From assembly GCA_963920575.1 (NCBI GenBank), contig OY986973.1, positions 9,272,607 to 9,336,606 of the forward strand: a stretch of 64,000 bases of DNA. Reading direction: 5' to 3'. The notes beneath the pieces were generated by a model. That model did no database searches and was not told the DNA's origin. It saw nothing but the letters and a program-made list of their open reading frames with translations. The first letter of the stretch is position 1. Each line of letters opens with the position of its first letter. Source of the DNA: Narthecium ossifragum. Lineage: Eukaryota; Streptophyta; Magnoliopsida; Dioscoreales; Nartheciaceae. The translations under genes and the position numbers were made by a program. Positions 46,611 through 55,919 of this stretch are shown here, one piece after another.

Positions 46611-47515
46611 AGTCATTGCGACCGGGAGCAGGCTAGTACGGAATCTGCTATGGAGAATTCGGCTATCATCGGATTGTGACTGCCCACGATGTGGAGGGGA
46701 ACCAGAAACTATCATGCACGTTTTATTTGGTTGCCGATTTGCTTGGAGTGTCTTTGGTATTATTGCAAACAAGGAAGGAGTTGCGCTGCCTAGTTGGAAA
46801 CCTGAAGCTTTGTTGGAAAGTCTTGGGCGATCTAGTGGAGGAGAAGTTGCATCTAGGCTGAGAACCCTTCTTGTTGTAGGGGCGTGGATGGTATGGAAGG
46901 CTAGAAATAGCTTAGTCTTTGCTGAAGAGTTAACAATGGTGGAGGTGGTGACATGCAGAGTAAGGAGATTGGTGAAGGAGCAGTCTAGAGAGAAGCATTC
47001 TACGGAGAGCCATGGTGAATGGAGGAACAGTGTGCATGTAGTCCAAACGAACGTCTCGGTTGACCCCGACTATGGTATGACAGCAATTAGCGCAGCAGGT
47101 TTTGCGGTGGATGGGGTGTTGGACTGGGGGGTGGGAAAAAAGGTGAACCCTGGCTCTGTTTTGCATGGAGAAATACAAGCTATTGTAGTGGCCTTGAAGG
47201 AAGCATTGGCGCGAGGGACCATGAGTTTGGTTGTGGAATCAGATTCGCTGGTGGCCATTCAGATTCTTAATGGATCAGGGTTATGGCCACGAGAATTGGA
47301 ATGCATGGCCAAGGAGGTTTGGCTAGTAGTAATTCAATTCACTTCAATCTTGTTTCTACATATCTCGCGGGCCTCTAATGGTAGGGTGGATGGTATTGTC
47401 CGTTTTTGTCATCGGTTCGGGACCAATTTGTTATGGTCTCGTCACGATGGACTTGATATTTTGAATGATCTTTGTAATTAGTACTTAGCTATTTGACTGA
47501 TCTCATAAAAAAAAG
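46611..47515 (+). pseudogene. LINE-type ORF2 C-terminus: RVT zinc-binding region and RNase H
   Basis: The frame from about 46611 to 47481 is uninterrupted. It encodes the zinc-binding region found after plant LINE reverse transcriptases (CDCPRCGGEPETIMHVLF, GCRFAWSVFG), a linker, and an RVT_3-type RNase H with NVSVDPDYGMTAISA, LHGEIQAIVVALKEAL, VVESDSLVAIQIL and SRASNGRVDG supplying D, E, D and D. The endonuclease and reverse transcriptase are missing and the left edge abuts repeat R directly, so this is a 5'-truncated insertion. The tail 'ctcataaaaaaaag' after the stop is a short A-run. An intact 290-residue frame suggests a recent insertion or some constraint. Confidence 0.8.
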
Positions 47516-47786
47516 TATTACACTAGAAGACCAAATATTTTAGGAAAACAATTTACGTTTTACTCACCTGGCAAGAAGTGTCTGACAAAATTCACCTAAT
47601 ATGTGTTTGTATATGGTTAAATTGTTAATGTAGACCTGAATCACCTGATCGAAATGGGGCTCAGTACGAGCATAAGTTGGAATCTAGTTCGTCCGCGATA
47701 CTTGGGTTCTAAATTCTAATAATTCATGTTAGCATGCAACTTTCACAAGTCGGAGATGATCTCGTCGATCCAGAGTCAACTCCGAC
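47516..47786. other. AT-rich, nothing recognised
   Basis: Between the LINE tail and the Harbinger-like element; no coding signal. Confidence 0.35.
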
Positions 47787-47789
47787 TTA

Positions 47790-48659
47790 GGGCATGTTTG
47801 CTTCACGTGAAGTGGTCGGAAGTCACTTTTTTGAAGTGACTTTCGAGCCACTTCAGGTGTTTGGTTGCTCGGAAGTGGGGATGAAGTGACTTCAGCCCCA
47901 CTTCCAAGTCACTGTAGCCAAAGCTGCCACGTCCCATTTCGACTTCCGGTCTTTTTAGCCTGAAGTCATTTCAAGTGGCATTTGAAGTAGCATTTGAAGT
48001 GGGAAATAATATTAATAATATTATACTGTAATAAAATATTAATATAAGTAGGTCTCACATATCACGTATCACCTCGTGATTGATCCACGTCATTCAAAAT
48101 AATATTATTTCTAATAATTTAATTTTAAAGTTATTAAATTCTTAATATTTTAAGATTAAAATATTATTTTAATGTTTTAATTTTAATATTTTAAGTGGCA
48201 AATAATGTTAATAATATCATTAATATTATACTATAATAAAATATTAATATAAGTAGGTCTCACATATCACGTATCACCTCGTGATTGATCCACGTCATCC
48301 AAAATAATATTATTTCTAATAATTTAATCTAAAAGTTATTAAATTATTAGTATTTTAAGATTAAAATATTAATTTAATGTTTTAATTGTAATATTTTAAG
48401 TGGCAAATAATGTTAATAATATCATACTGTAATAAAATATTAATATAAATGGATCCCACATGTCACGTGGCACCTTGTGATTGGTCCACGTCATTTAAAA
48501 TAGTATTATTTTTTAATATTTTAATATAGAGAAATTATTAAAATATTAAATAGTTGGGGGTGACCATATTCCACTTCAAACATCAACCAAACACCAAAAC
48601 TCAGAAACCCCCCAGAAGTCACTTCACTTCAGCTCACTTCTCAGCAACCAAACATGCCC
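47790..48659. mobile_element. Tourist/PIF-Harbinger-like non-autonomous element (870 bp), TTA target duplication
   Basis: Terminal inverted repeats GGGCATGTTTG and CAAACATGCCC, each flanked by TTA (47787-47789 and 48660-48662), the target preference of the PIF/Harbinger group. The subterminal parts are also inverted: 'gaagtcact' words at the left recur as 'agtcacttcacttc' and 'aagtga' at the right. The centre holds a threefold tandem repeat. No transposase. Confidence 0.88.
47998..48545. repeat. three tandem units of about 200 bp inside the Tourist-like element
   Basis: Units start at 'aagtggcaaataatgttaat' near 47998, 48193 and 48399, each with 'taataaaatattaatataa', 'cacatatcacgtatcacc', and 'gattgatccacgtca'. 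The third is cut short by the right end. Confidence 0.85.
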
Positions 48660-48662
48660 TTA

Positions 48663-49401
48663 CACGCACTGTCGAAAGTGGAGTCATTGTTGCCTTGTTG
48701 GAGATGCCAGTGGCCGCCATCAGCCGGAGATGGACCCCGATGGTGGGGGAAAAAGGGTAGAGGAGATGGGTGGAAAATGGGAATGTTGATAGGAGTATTT
48801 ATGACATTTTGAATCAAAATGTTTTAAAATAGAACCGCCTTTTCCATACGCTAAGACGTTCGGAAGCCCCTCCGGCCAGCCCCTTTCTTGGCCCTTGAGA
48901 GTCAGTACAACTTGTAGGCAGAGGCTAGGTGACTTGGTCACAATTTCATGGCCCAATACACTTCGGGCTTGGGAATGAATCTTTGTTCCCTATATTAAAA
49001 TGAAAACCCGGCCCGGGCTCTGTCCGGGCTTGGATTTGATCAGGTCTGGTTGTAAGGGTATTCTTTTTTCTTTTGCAAATAGCCCTATTTTACACCCTCT
49101 CTTATTGTTTTCTTCATAAGAAAAACCCCGGATCATTAATTTTGTTTAATAAGTCAAGTTAAATCAAATTGCGTTAAGTCACTGAAGGAAAAAAAACGAC
49201 CTAATTATTCTTGTTTGGTCAATTTATTTACATTGGTTGAATTCACAGTCAATTACAATATTTGTATCATTTTAACATTATTCTAAAACATTTCATTTTG
49301 TTAGGTGAAACATTACCCATGGGGCTTTTTGCAACGAAAATCAAACAGTGAGGGGGTAAATTACAATACCAACAAGGCGTTTTTTTCCCTTTTTTTAGCA
49401 A
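48663..49401. other. gene-free AT-rich stretch
   Basis: No coding signal; 'cccggcccgggctctgtccgggc' near 49010 is a GC-rich hAT-like motif. Confidence 0.35.
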
Positions 49402-49771
49402 TCAACCTTATAAGAAACAATAACGGTTAACCTGCATTAATTCATATCCCCTAAGTTTCTTTATATATATTCTCTAAGTTTGCTTTATATAAACCTGCAT
49501 TAATTCATATCAACCTAAGTTCTATTAATATTATCTTATGCAATAAGCAAAGACTTATATTTATTTTATGTACCCTAAGTTAGACTTATAATATTTTATT
49601 TTATAGGCTATGTTTTATGGTGACAGTGAACAAAAAGCTATGACCAACCTTCGAACCCTGGACCACCTACGGGTCAACACAGCCGTCTAACCAGACAAAC
49701 TACAGGAAGTTTGTTAAAATTTTATATTAACAATAACTAAAAACTGTGCCAGGGGCACATGTGAGTACTAG
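49402..49771 (+). mobile_element. short Helitron, first of a head-to-tail pair (370 bp)
   Basis: Starts TCAACCTTATAAG after an A, and ends in the hairpin GTGCC-AGG-GGCAC, 9 bases (atgtgagta) and CTAG. The next base is the T of the second copy. The 5' TC and 3' hairpin plus CTRR with insertion between A and T are Helitron hallmarks. No coding capacity. The minus strand of 49641-49704 looks tRNA-like. Confidence 0.78.
49641..49704 (-). other. tRNA-like segment inside the Helitron
   Basis: Minus strand reads TAGTTTGTCTGGTTAGACGG, a D-arm-like A box, and about 30 bases later CAGGGTTCGAAGG, a T-arm-like B box with an imperfect end. No acceptor stem closes, so it is not a functional tRNA gene. The second Helitron copy has the same segment. 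Confidence 0.4.
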
Positions 49772-50136
49772 TCAACCTTATAAGGAGCAATAACGATTAA
49801 CCTGCATTAATTCATATCCCCTAAATTTCTTTATATATATTCTCTAAGTTTGCTTTATATAAACCTGCATTAATTCATATCAACCTAAGTTCTATTAATA
49901 TTATATTATGTAATATGCAAAGACTTATATTTATTTTATATACCCTAAGTTAGACTTATAATATTTTATTGGCTATATTTTATGGTGGCAGTGAACAAAA
50001 AGCTATAACCAACCTTCGAACCCTGGACCACCTACGGGTCAACACAGCCGTCTAACCAGACAAACTACAGGGAGTTTGTTAAAATTTTATATTAACAATA
50101 AGTAAAAACTGTGCCATGGGCACAGGTGAGTACTAG
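49772..50136 (+). mobile_element. short Helitron, second of the head-to-tail pair (365 bp)
   Basis: Begins TCAACCTTATAAGG directly at the preceding CTAG and ends in the hairpin GTGCC-ATG-GGCAC, 9 bases (aggtgagta), CTAG, then T. It is a close copy of 49402-49771 with a few substitutions and a small deletion near 49967. Confidence 0.78.
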
Positions 50137-50312
50137 TATACTCATAAGGCAAGAATGTTGTATTTGTAAATAATAATAATGAACCTAAATGTGGGGACAA
50201 AAAGTTCATGAAGATCTTGAAGTACATTTATATTAGGGAAATTGAAAGTGGTATAAAAAGACCATAGTCATAGATAAAATAGGGTCAACAAAAAAAGGAT
50301 AAATATAAAAAC

Positions 50313-50339
50313 GTGCCGGGTGGCACAGGCCCATAGTAG
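50313..50339 (+). other. third Helitron-type 3' end (degenerate)
   Basis: GTGCC-GGGT-GGCAC hairpin, 9 bases (aggcccata), GTAG, T. Same geometry as the pair upstream, with CTAG changed to GTAG. Confidence 0.45.
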
Positions 50340-50527
50340 TAAACAATAGGGCAGAGAGAAAGATATGGGGCCCTGTTTTCATTCATGATGCTCATGTATC
50401 GGGCTTGATGTTATTATGACGAAGTCTGGGTCTAAAACAAATTCTTAGCCTGCCAACGGCCCACCCAATTAACAGTTTGGCTGGGCCCAGATGGACCCAT
50501 GTAAAAGGTAATGGGCTGAGGTCCTGG

Positions 50528-50607
50528 CCGGTCTGGGAGGTGTTGGGCCGGTCTGGGAGGTGTTGGACCGGTCCCGACGGTGTTAGACCGGTCTCGGTCC
50601 TCTCGCG
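50528..50607 (+). promoter_or_regulatory. four 20-bp promoter repeats beginning CCGGTC
   Basis: Units start at 50528, 50548, 50568 and 50588, exactly 20 bp apart: ccggtctgggaggtgttgg twice nearly identical, then ccggtcccgacggtgttag and ccggtctcggtcctctcg. They end 8 bp before the TATA box at 50615. Upstream, tgggccca-like 'ctgggcccag' (about 50481) and 'atgggctga' (about 50511) resemble site II elements of housekeeping promoters. Confidence 0.65.
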
Positions 50608-50614
50608 TCTCGAA

Positions 50615-50624
50615 TCTATTTAAA
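50615..50624 (+). promoter_or_regulatory. TATA box of the E2/RWD-like gene
   Basis: TCTATTTAAA, followed by a C/T-rich leader (ccgtcttctccttcctcccc) and a start codon 56 bp downstream at 50680; spacing fits a plant core promoter. Confidence 0.6.
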
Positions 50625-50679
50625 GCCAGACCGTCTTCTCCTTCCTCCCCAACTCCCTCCAAAAACCTCGATCTCGGCA

Positions 50680-52563
50680 ATGGTTTCGCTTTCAAGACTC
50701 CTCTTCGCCAGGACGGCCAACGAGAAGCGAAGCTGGTTCAAGTGTCAATCTAAAAAAAAGAGAAGCGGAAGGAGAGTGAGGGATGGGGTGCAGGTGAGCA
50801 CCATCGCCGAGTTGGGAGAGGTTCTGGCGCTCGCCGGCGAAAAGAAAATCTACTTCAAGGCGTCGGCTGAAATGAGCCTGCTAGATTGCAAAAGACTCTT
50901 TGTTGAGAGGATTGCTTTGCTCGGACCACGCCACGCTTTGGAGATTAACAGAAGTCTCCTTCGCCGTCTGCGTGTGGTTCGTGCGATCAACAGAAAGATC
51001 CATGATCTTAGGGCGGAAATACGGTCCAAGCTCGATGGAAAGGCGTGGGTGGATGAGGAGCTCCGGAACATGGCTCGCCTGAGGTGGGCTCTCAGGGGAC
51101 CATGTCCAAGATTCGAGGTGCGTCTTGATGCCTTTTTTATTCCATATGTTCTGCTTCTTTAGGGTTTTTAGCAGATGTTCATCTCTATTGCCACTTGAGG
51201 TTCTTTAGGCTTTAAGTGAGGATCTCTTTGGACGACTACGAAGGGAGTACGTCCGTTTGCTGGTGGAAGCTCCCGATGGATTCAGATTGAATCATATTAA
51301 CAACAGGAGGTACTTTTGGTGGTTGATTTCTTATTATAAGGTTTCTTATGAGTTTGTATTGATCGAGTGTTCTCTTGGTTTAAGGTGGAGGGTTGAAGTC
51401 TTGGTTCAGCAAATGAATTACACAATCCAGGTTGACTTCCCCACTGATTACCCTCGTAGAGCCCCCAGTGTCATGGTAATGCCTCGTCCGAACCAGCTAG
51501 AGCCGGTACTTCTAGGTAAAGATTCGAAGATCTTATTTAATTCATTGGATGTGAGTGTTTTTTAACTATAATTAGTACTGGCTTGTCATTAAATTGGAGT
51601 GACGTGTGAATTAAGTCATCCAGTCAAGCCATTGAATGTGCTGCAATTTGTAAAATTTTCCCTCAATTTGGGTAATTAACCAAGCTGCAATACATATCAA
51701 GCATTTGGGACCCACTAATTAGCTGAGAATTTGTTGATGTTAAGTGATTGTGCTAATTCCATTGTTTAATTAATCGTGCCATTACAATGGAATCGGTGTC
51801 CCAATTACTTAATTGAGAATGTTATTGATATTCGGAATTGATGTCAGCCTCAAGGACATTGAAACTTCTTCACCTTTTGAGCGTTTTGTTTTTTTTTGTT
51901 CTTTGCAACTTGTGCTTCTGGTCTGGAGCTGAGGGCTATAGAGGATCAATTATTAAAGATGTGTACATGATCAACCATCCGTCTTTCTCTTACCTCAATA
52001 AACTTGTGTTTACTGTACATTGAATGGAGTTTGTTTTATATCTATCTTAATGGGTGTCTCCGCAGATTTAGTTTATGCACTTATGTGTGGTTCTGATCTG
52101 AATTTTTGGAAGAAGTTTGTCCAGACCAAGAATTAAGCAATTTTTAAAAAATGGATTGTGTGTTCCTCCATCTTAGCCAACATCTTGATCTTGGCAGCTA
52201 TTGGCGTATTCTCATGTGACTACATTTGTTGTTTAAACTTTATATGAACATTCTGATTCTACTTACTCATACATTTATGAATTCTGTTGAGTAAGTTTGG
52301 ATATCTTTTAATTGCTTCCCTAGCAGGCGTATTGAATGCATGGTCGCCAGCACTCACAGTCATAGATCTCTGTAGAAGCGTTTGGTCCATCTCTCCGATT
52401 TAGACAAAAGGTTTTCTAAAGTCTTCTTACCAGCATCATAATTATCTTTGTACCCTATGAGGTTTGTTGCAGGCTTGCATTGACCCCTTGTCTCTCTGTG
52501 CAGGAACCGCTAATTGATAATGACTGCAATGACCCATTGTCACTCTGTGCAGGAACCTCCAAC
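50680..52563 (+). CDS. unassigned host gene with ubiquitin-conjugating (E2/RWD)-like C-terminal segment
   Basis: Likely real host gene. Exon 1, 50680-51117 (146 codons), starts MVSLSRLLFARTANEKRSW, has a basic patch (SKKKRSGRRVRDG) and a helical Arg-rich region (SLLRRLRVVRAINRKIHDL). GTGCGT donor. Exon 2, 51209-51309, encodes ALSEDLFGRLRREYVRLLV; donor GTACTT. Exon 3, 51385-51550, reads RWRVEVLVQQMNYTIQVDFP, then TDYPRRAPSVMVMPRPNQ and LLGKDSKILFNSLD; donor GTGAGT. Phases fit at every junction (33 codons plus 2 bases, then 1 base). 'YTIQVDFPTDYPRRAP' is the strand and PxxYP...P turn of the E2/RWD fold; the HPN motif and catalytic Cys are not seen, so it is more likely an E2 variant or RWD protein than an active E2. 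A fourth exon may begin at one of the repeated acceptors from 52504, giving a stop within 20 codons (52562); the true end is unsure. I do not recognise the family of the N-terminal part. Confidence 0.6.
51551..52467. other. probable intron 3 of the E2/RWD-like gene
   Basis: T-rich with no recognised coding sequence; a short open stretch at 51838-52023 has no recognisable domain. Confidence 0.4.
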
Positions 52564-52665
52564 TGATACCCCCAACTGATAATGACTGCAATGACCCCTT
52601 GTCACTCTGTGCAGGAACCCCCAACCGATACTGACTGTAGCGATCCTTGTCATTCTGTGCAGGAC
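52468..52665 (+). repeat. tandem repeat of splice-acceptor-like units (ctctgtgcaggaacc)
   Basis: Unit 'aatgactgcaatgaccc-ttgtcactctgtgcaggaacc' is repeated, placing TGCAG at 52472, 52503, 52552, 52614 and 52662 (last base). Each has a pyrimidine-rich lead and could act as a 3' splice site. Confidence 0.75.
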
Positions 52666-53219
52666 CTTCATGCACCAGCCCCATGTTCTCAAATGCAGAG
52701 TATTGGGTAATACAAATTTAGGGTTTGTAAGGTTGTTGTAGATTTGCACGCTGTTTTAGTGTCTGTAAATGAAAGCTCAAAGTGTAGTGGATTCTTTCTG
52801 CCTCTCTTGCTTACAGTTGTTCCCCATGATGTTACTGTTGTTGGAACTCAGGTTAGTAAACCTCTACTTTTGGGTCTTTCTATTGAATAGTTCATGAATG
52901 TGTTGACTGAACCAAAGGAATAATGTGATTTGATGTCACAATAGTCATGTTAGGTGGTTGAGTATTCTCACTGTTTTGTACTATCTTGCTGCCCCTTTTG
53001 ATATTTCCCTAGGTAAGTACTTCACGCAGACCTGTCTTTACAGTGGGAAAAGCCAGGGGTAAGTTTGTTAGATGAAGATTTCAGTTTAGAGAGTGGAAAA
53101 AGAACAAACAACTCGGAGTTCTCTATTATATTCTTATATTTCTTTAAAGCTCATGTTATGGGGCTGGAGTTAGGACAATAGTGGTCTCCAGCCTCTCTTG
53201 TACCATTATCGCTCCTCAT
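52666..53219. other. possible further exons, not resolved
   Basis: 'ttgcttacag' before 52819 and a GTTAGT after 52853, and 'ctttacag' near 53043 followed by GTAAGT at 53061, look like short exons, but no consistent frame with the upstream gene could be fixed. Confidence 0.25.
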
Positions 53220-54300
53220 TGCCTCGGGTTCTGTGATGGATAACAAAAGTAATCGGAGGACTAGGCGATAACCCCAAATCCAACCCCCTCATTGTCTAGA
53301 GCCCCGTACATCTTGCTAAAAACCCCACTTTCACTGCTTTCATATGAATAACCCAACAACAAATAAAAATGACAATAATACCCTTACCCTTATTTTATAT
53401 TTTTTTATTCCAGCATTTTCTCTCTCCTCTCTCTCTCATCTCTCTCCCTCGACGAGCCAGCCCTCGGCTTCTCCGCCGGCGACCACCCCCTTCCCAACCT
53501 TTTCTCTCTCCTCAATCTCCTCTCTCCTCCCAACCTCCGGCGCACCTCTACAATCCCGACAACTCCTTCTCCGGCGTACCCGTGGGCACTCGACCTTGGC
53601 CACCACCCCTCCACCCTCCAACCTCCTCGTTCCCGGCCACCCCCGACGCCTTCCAAGCTTCGTACCGATGTCGTCACCTCCTTCAACCGCCATCCGAGCT
53701 CGGCCATCGACGAGACCCTCCGCCCCCTCAGGTTCCAGCAACCGCCGACGGCTCCGCTCCGTCTAAGGACGCCGATCGTCACCGAGCTCTCCAGCCCTCA
53801 CCGGAACCCCACGCCACCCCTCCTCAACCCCTCCGTCTCCGGCCTCCCCACCTCATCCGACACCAGATCCGATGCCCCTTCGCCTCTACGACCCTTCCTT
53901 CTCCATCTTCGGGCCCGATCCGGCGAGATCCGCCGGCCACCACCTCCCTGCCCCGCTCGGGGTTGTCTTCCCCGATCAACCACGCTCCTGTGAGCTGGTT
54001 CAGCCAGGGCGAGTCGCTTGTGGCCTGACCCGGTTCCCACCTGATCCAATTGAGTTGGACCGAATTGATTTAGTCCACATTGATCCAAGCCTTGATCCAG
54101 TAGTCTGGGTATGACCTGATCCAAATCCGATAAAATCCAGCCCATCAAGCTCAGTCACACCTCAATCCAATCAGGCCCATATACAACAATCCAGACTTGA
54201 ACCCAAATCAGAGTTGAGAGCTAGAACTGTGAAATTTTTTTTATCAAAATACAATTTACGCATAAAAAATATACATAAAATTTAGAAAATTGACCATCTA
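53220..54300. other. C/T- and GC-rich sequence with long open frames, no domain recognised
   Basis: 53400-54030 is pyrimidine and GC rich, with open frames of 219 and 140 codons on the plus strand and over 100 on the minus strand. Pro/Ser-rich translations without motifs indicate composition, or a decayed GC-rich gene exon. 54040-54200 repeats 'gatccaa' words. Confidence 0.35.
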
Positions 54301-54309
54301 AAATTGACA

Positions 54310-55860
54310 TAAATGCATTTTCATCTTTCAAAATTCATTTTCATCTTTGACAATTCATTTTCATCTTTCTAGATTCATTTTCATCTTTCATAATTCATTT
54401 TCATCTTTCTGAATTCATTTTCATCTTTCTGAAGTCATTTTCATCTTTCACAATTCATTTTCATCTTTCTGAAGTCATTTTCATCTTTCACAATTCATTT
54501 TCATCTTTCTAAATTCATTTTCATCTTTTAAAATTCATTTTCATCTCAGCCAATTAAGTTGTAATTTGAAAAGTTAAAAAAGATGAAAATGCATTTTAAA
54601 AGATAAAAATAAAGTTAAGAAGATGAAAATAGATTTAAAATGATAAAATAGAGTTAAAAAGATGAAAATATATGAAAGATGAAAATGAATTCACAAAGAT
54701 GAAAATGAATTCGGGAATATGAAAATAAATTCAGAAAGATGAAAATCAATTCAAAAGGATGAAAATGATTTTTGAAACATGAAAATGCATTTAAAAAGAT
54801 GAAAATGAATTCAGAAAGATGAAAATGAATTCAGAAAATGAAAATGGTCTATTTTTATCTTTCTGGTCTACTTTCATATCTCTGGTATATTTTCATCTCT
54901 ATGGTCTAAATTCATTTTCATCTTTCAAAAATTATTTTCATCTTTCAAAAATCATTTTCATCTTTCTGAATTCATTTTCATCTTTCATACATTTTCATCT
55001 TCTTAACTCTATTTTCATCATTTTAAATCTATTTTATCATTTTAAAATTCATTTTCATCTTTCTAAATTCATTTTCATCTTTCTAAATTCATTTTCATCT
55101 TTCATACATTTTCATCTTTTTAACTCTATTTTATCATTTTAAATCTATTTTCATCTTCTTAACTTTATTTTTATCTTTTTAAATGCATTTTCATCTTTTT
55201 TAACTCTTCAAATTACAACTTAATTGGCTGAAATTCTCCATCAATAGTCTCTTCGGTCACATCCACTTTTCTTCTATAAATTATTTTCATCTCTGTGGTT
55301 TACTTTCATCTCTCTGGTCTATTTCCTTCTCTCTGTTCTATTTCCATCTCTACTTTCATCTCTCTGGTCTATTTTCATCTTTCTGGTCTACTTTCATCTC
55401 TCTGGTCTACTTTCATCTCTCTGGTCTATTTCCATCTCTATTTTCATCTCTCTAGTCTAGTCTTATCTTTTATATCATTTTCATCGTTCTAATCTATTTT
55501 CATCTTTCTCATTCATTTTCATCTTTTTGGTCTACTTTCATCTCTCTGGTCTATTTTCATCTTTTTGGTCTACTTTCATCTCTCTGGTCTATTTCCATCT
55601 ATACTTTTATCTCTCTGGACTATTTTCATCGCTCTGGTCTACTTTCATCTCTCTTGTCTATTTATATCTCTCTTGTCTATTTTCATCTCTCTGATCTATG
55701 TTCATCTTTCTAAACCCTTATGGTCTATTTTCATTTTCATCTTTAAGAATTCATTTTCATCTTTCTAAATTTATTTTCATCTTTTTAAATTCATTTTCAT
55801 TTTTCTTGTATTTTCATCTTCGTTGATTCATTTTCATCTTTAGAAAGATGAAAATGCATT
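54310..55860. repeat. minisatellite of about 20 bp (ttcattttcatctttctgaa) in alternating orientation
   Basis: 54310-54545 reads ttcattttcatctttctgaa in register every 20 bp. 54575-54840 carries the same unit reversed (gatgaaaatgaattc). 54843-55850 returns to the first orientation with a variant unit of 19 bp (ggtctactttcatctctct). The orientation switches are explained by the inverted repeat at 54547-55230. Confidence 0.88.
54547..55230. repeat. large inverted repeat (foldback), 684 bp between outer ends
   Basis: The left end cagccaattaagttgtaatt is the exact reverse complement of the right end aattacaacttaattggctg. The arms match with few changes over about 150 bp (54547-54700 against 55075-55230), through agttaaaaaagatgaaaat, aagttaagaagatgaaaat and atgataaaatagagttaaa. 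The repeat units inside continue the fold. Confidence 0.9.
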
Positions 55861-55919
55861 AAAAAAGATGAAAATAAATTAAAAAAGATAAAACTGAAGT
55901 TAAAAATATAAAAAAAAAT

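Noticed and set aside
49641..49704. Functional tRNA gene
   Set aside because: A and B box resemblance only; acceptor stem does not pair and the B box end is altered.
53344..54148. Open frames of 219 and 140 codons
   Set aside because: Pro/Ser-rich products with no motif, equally open on the minus strand; possibly a decayed GC-rich exon but not supportable.
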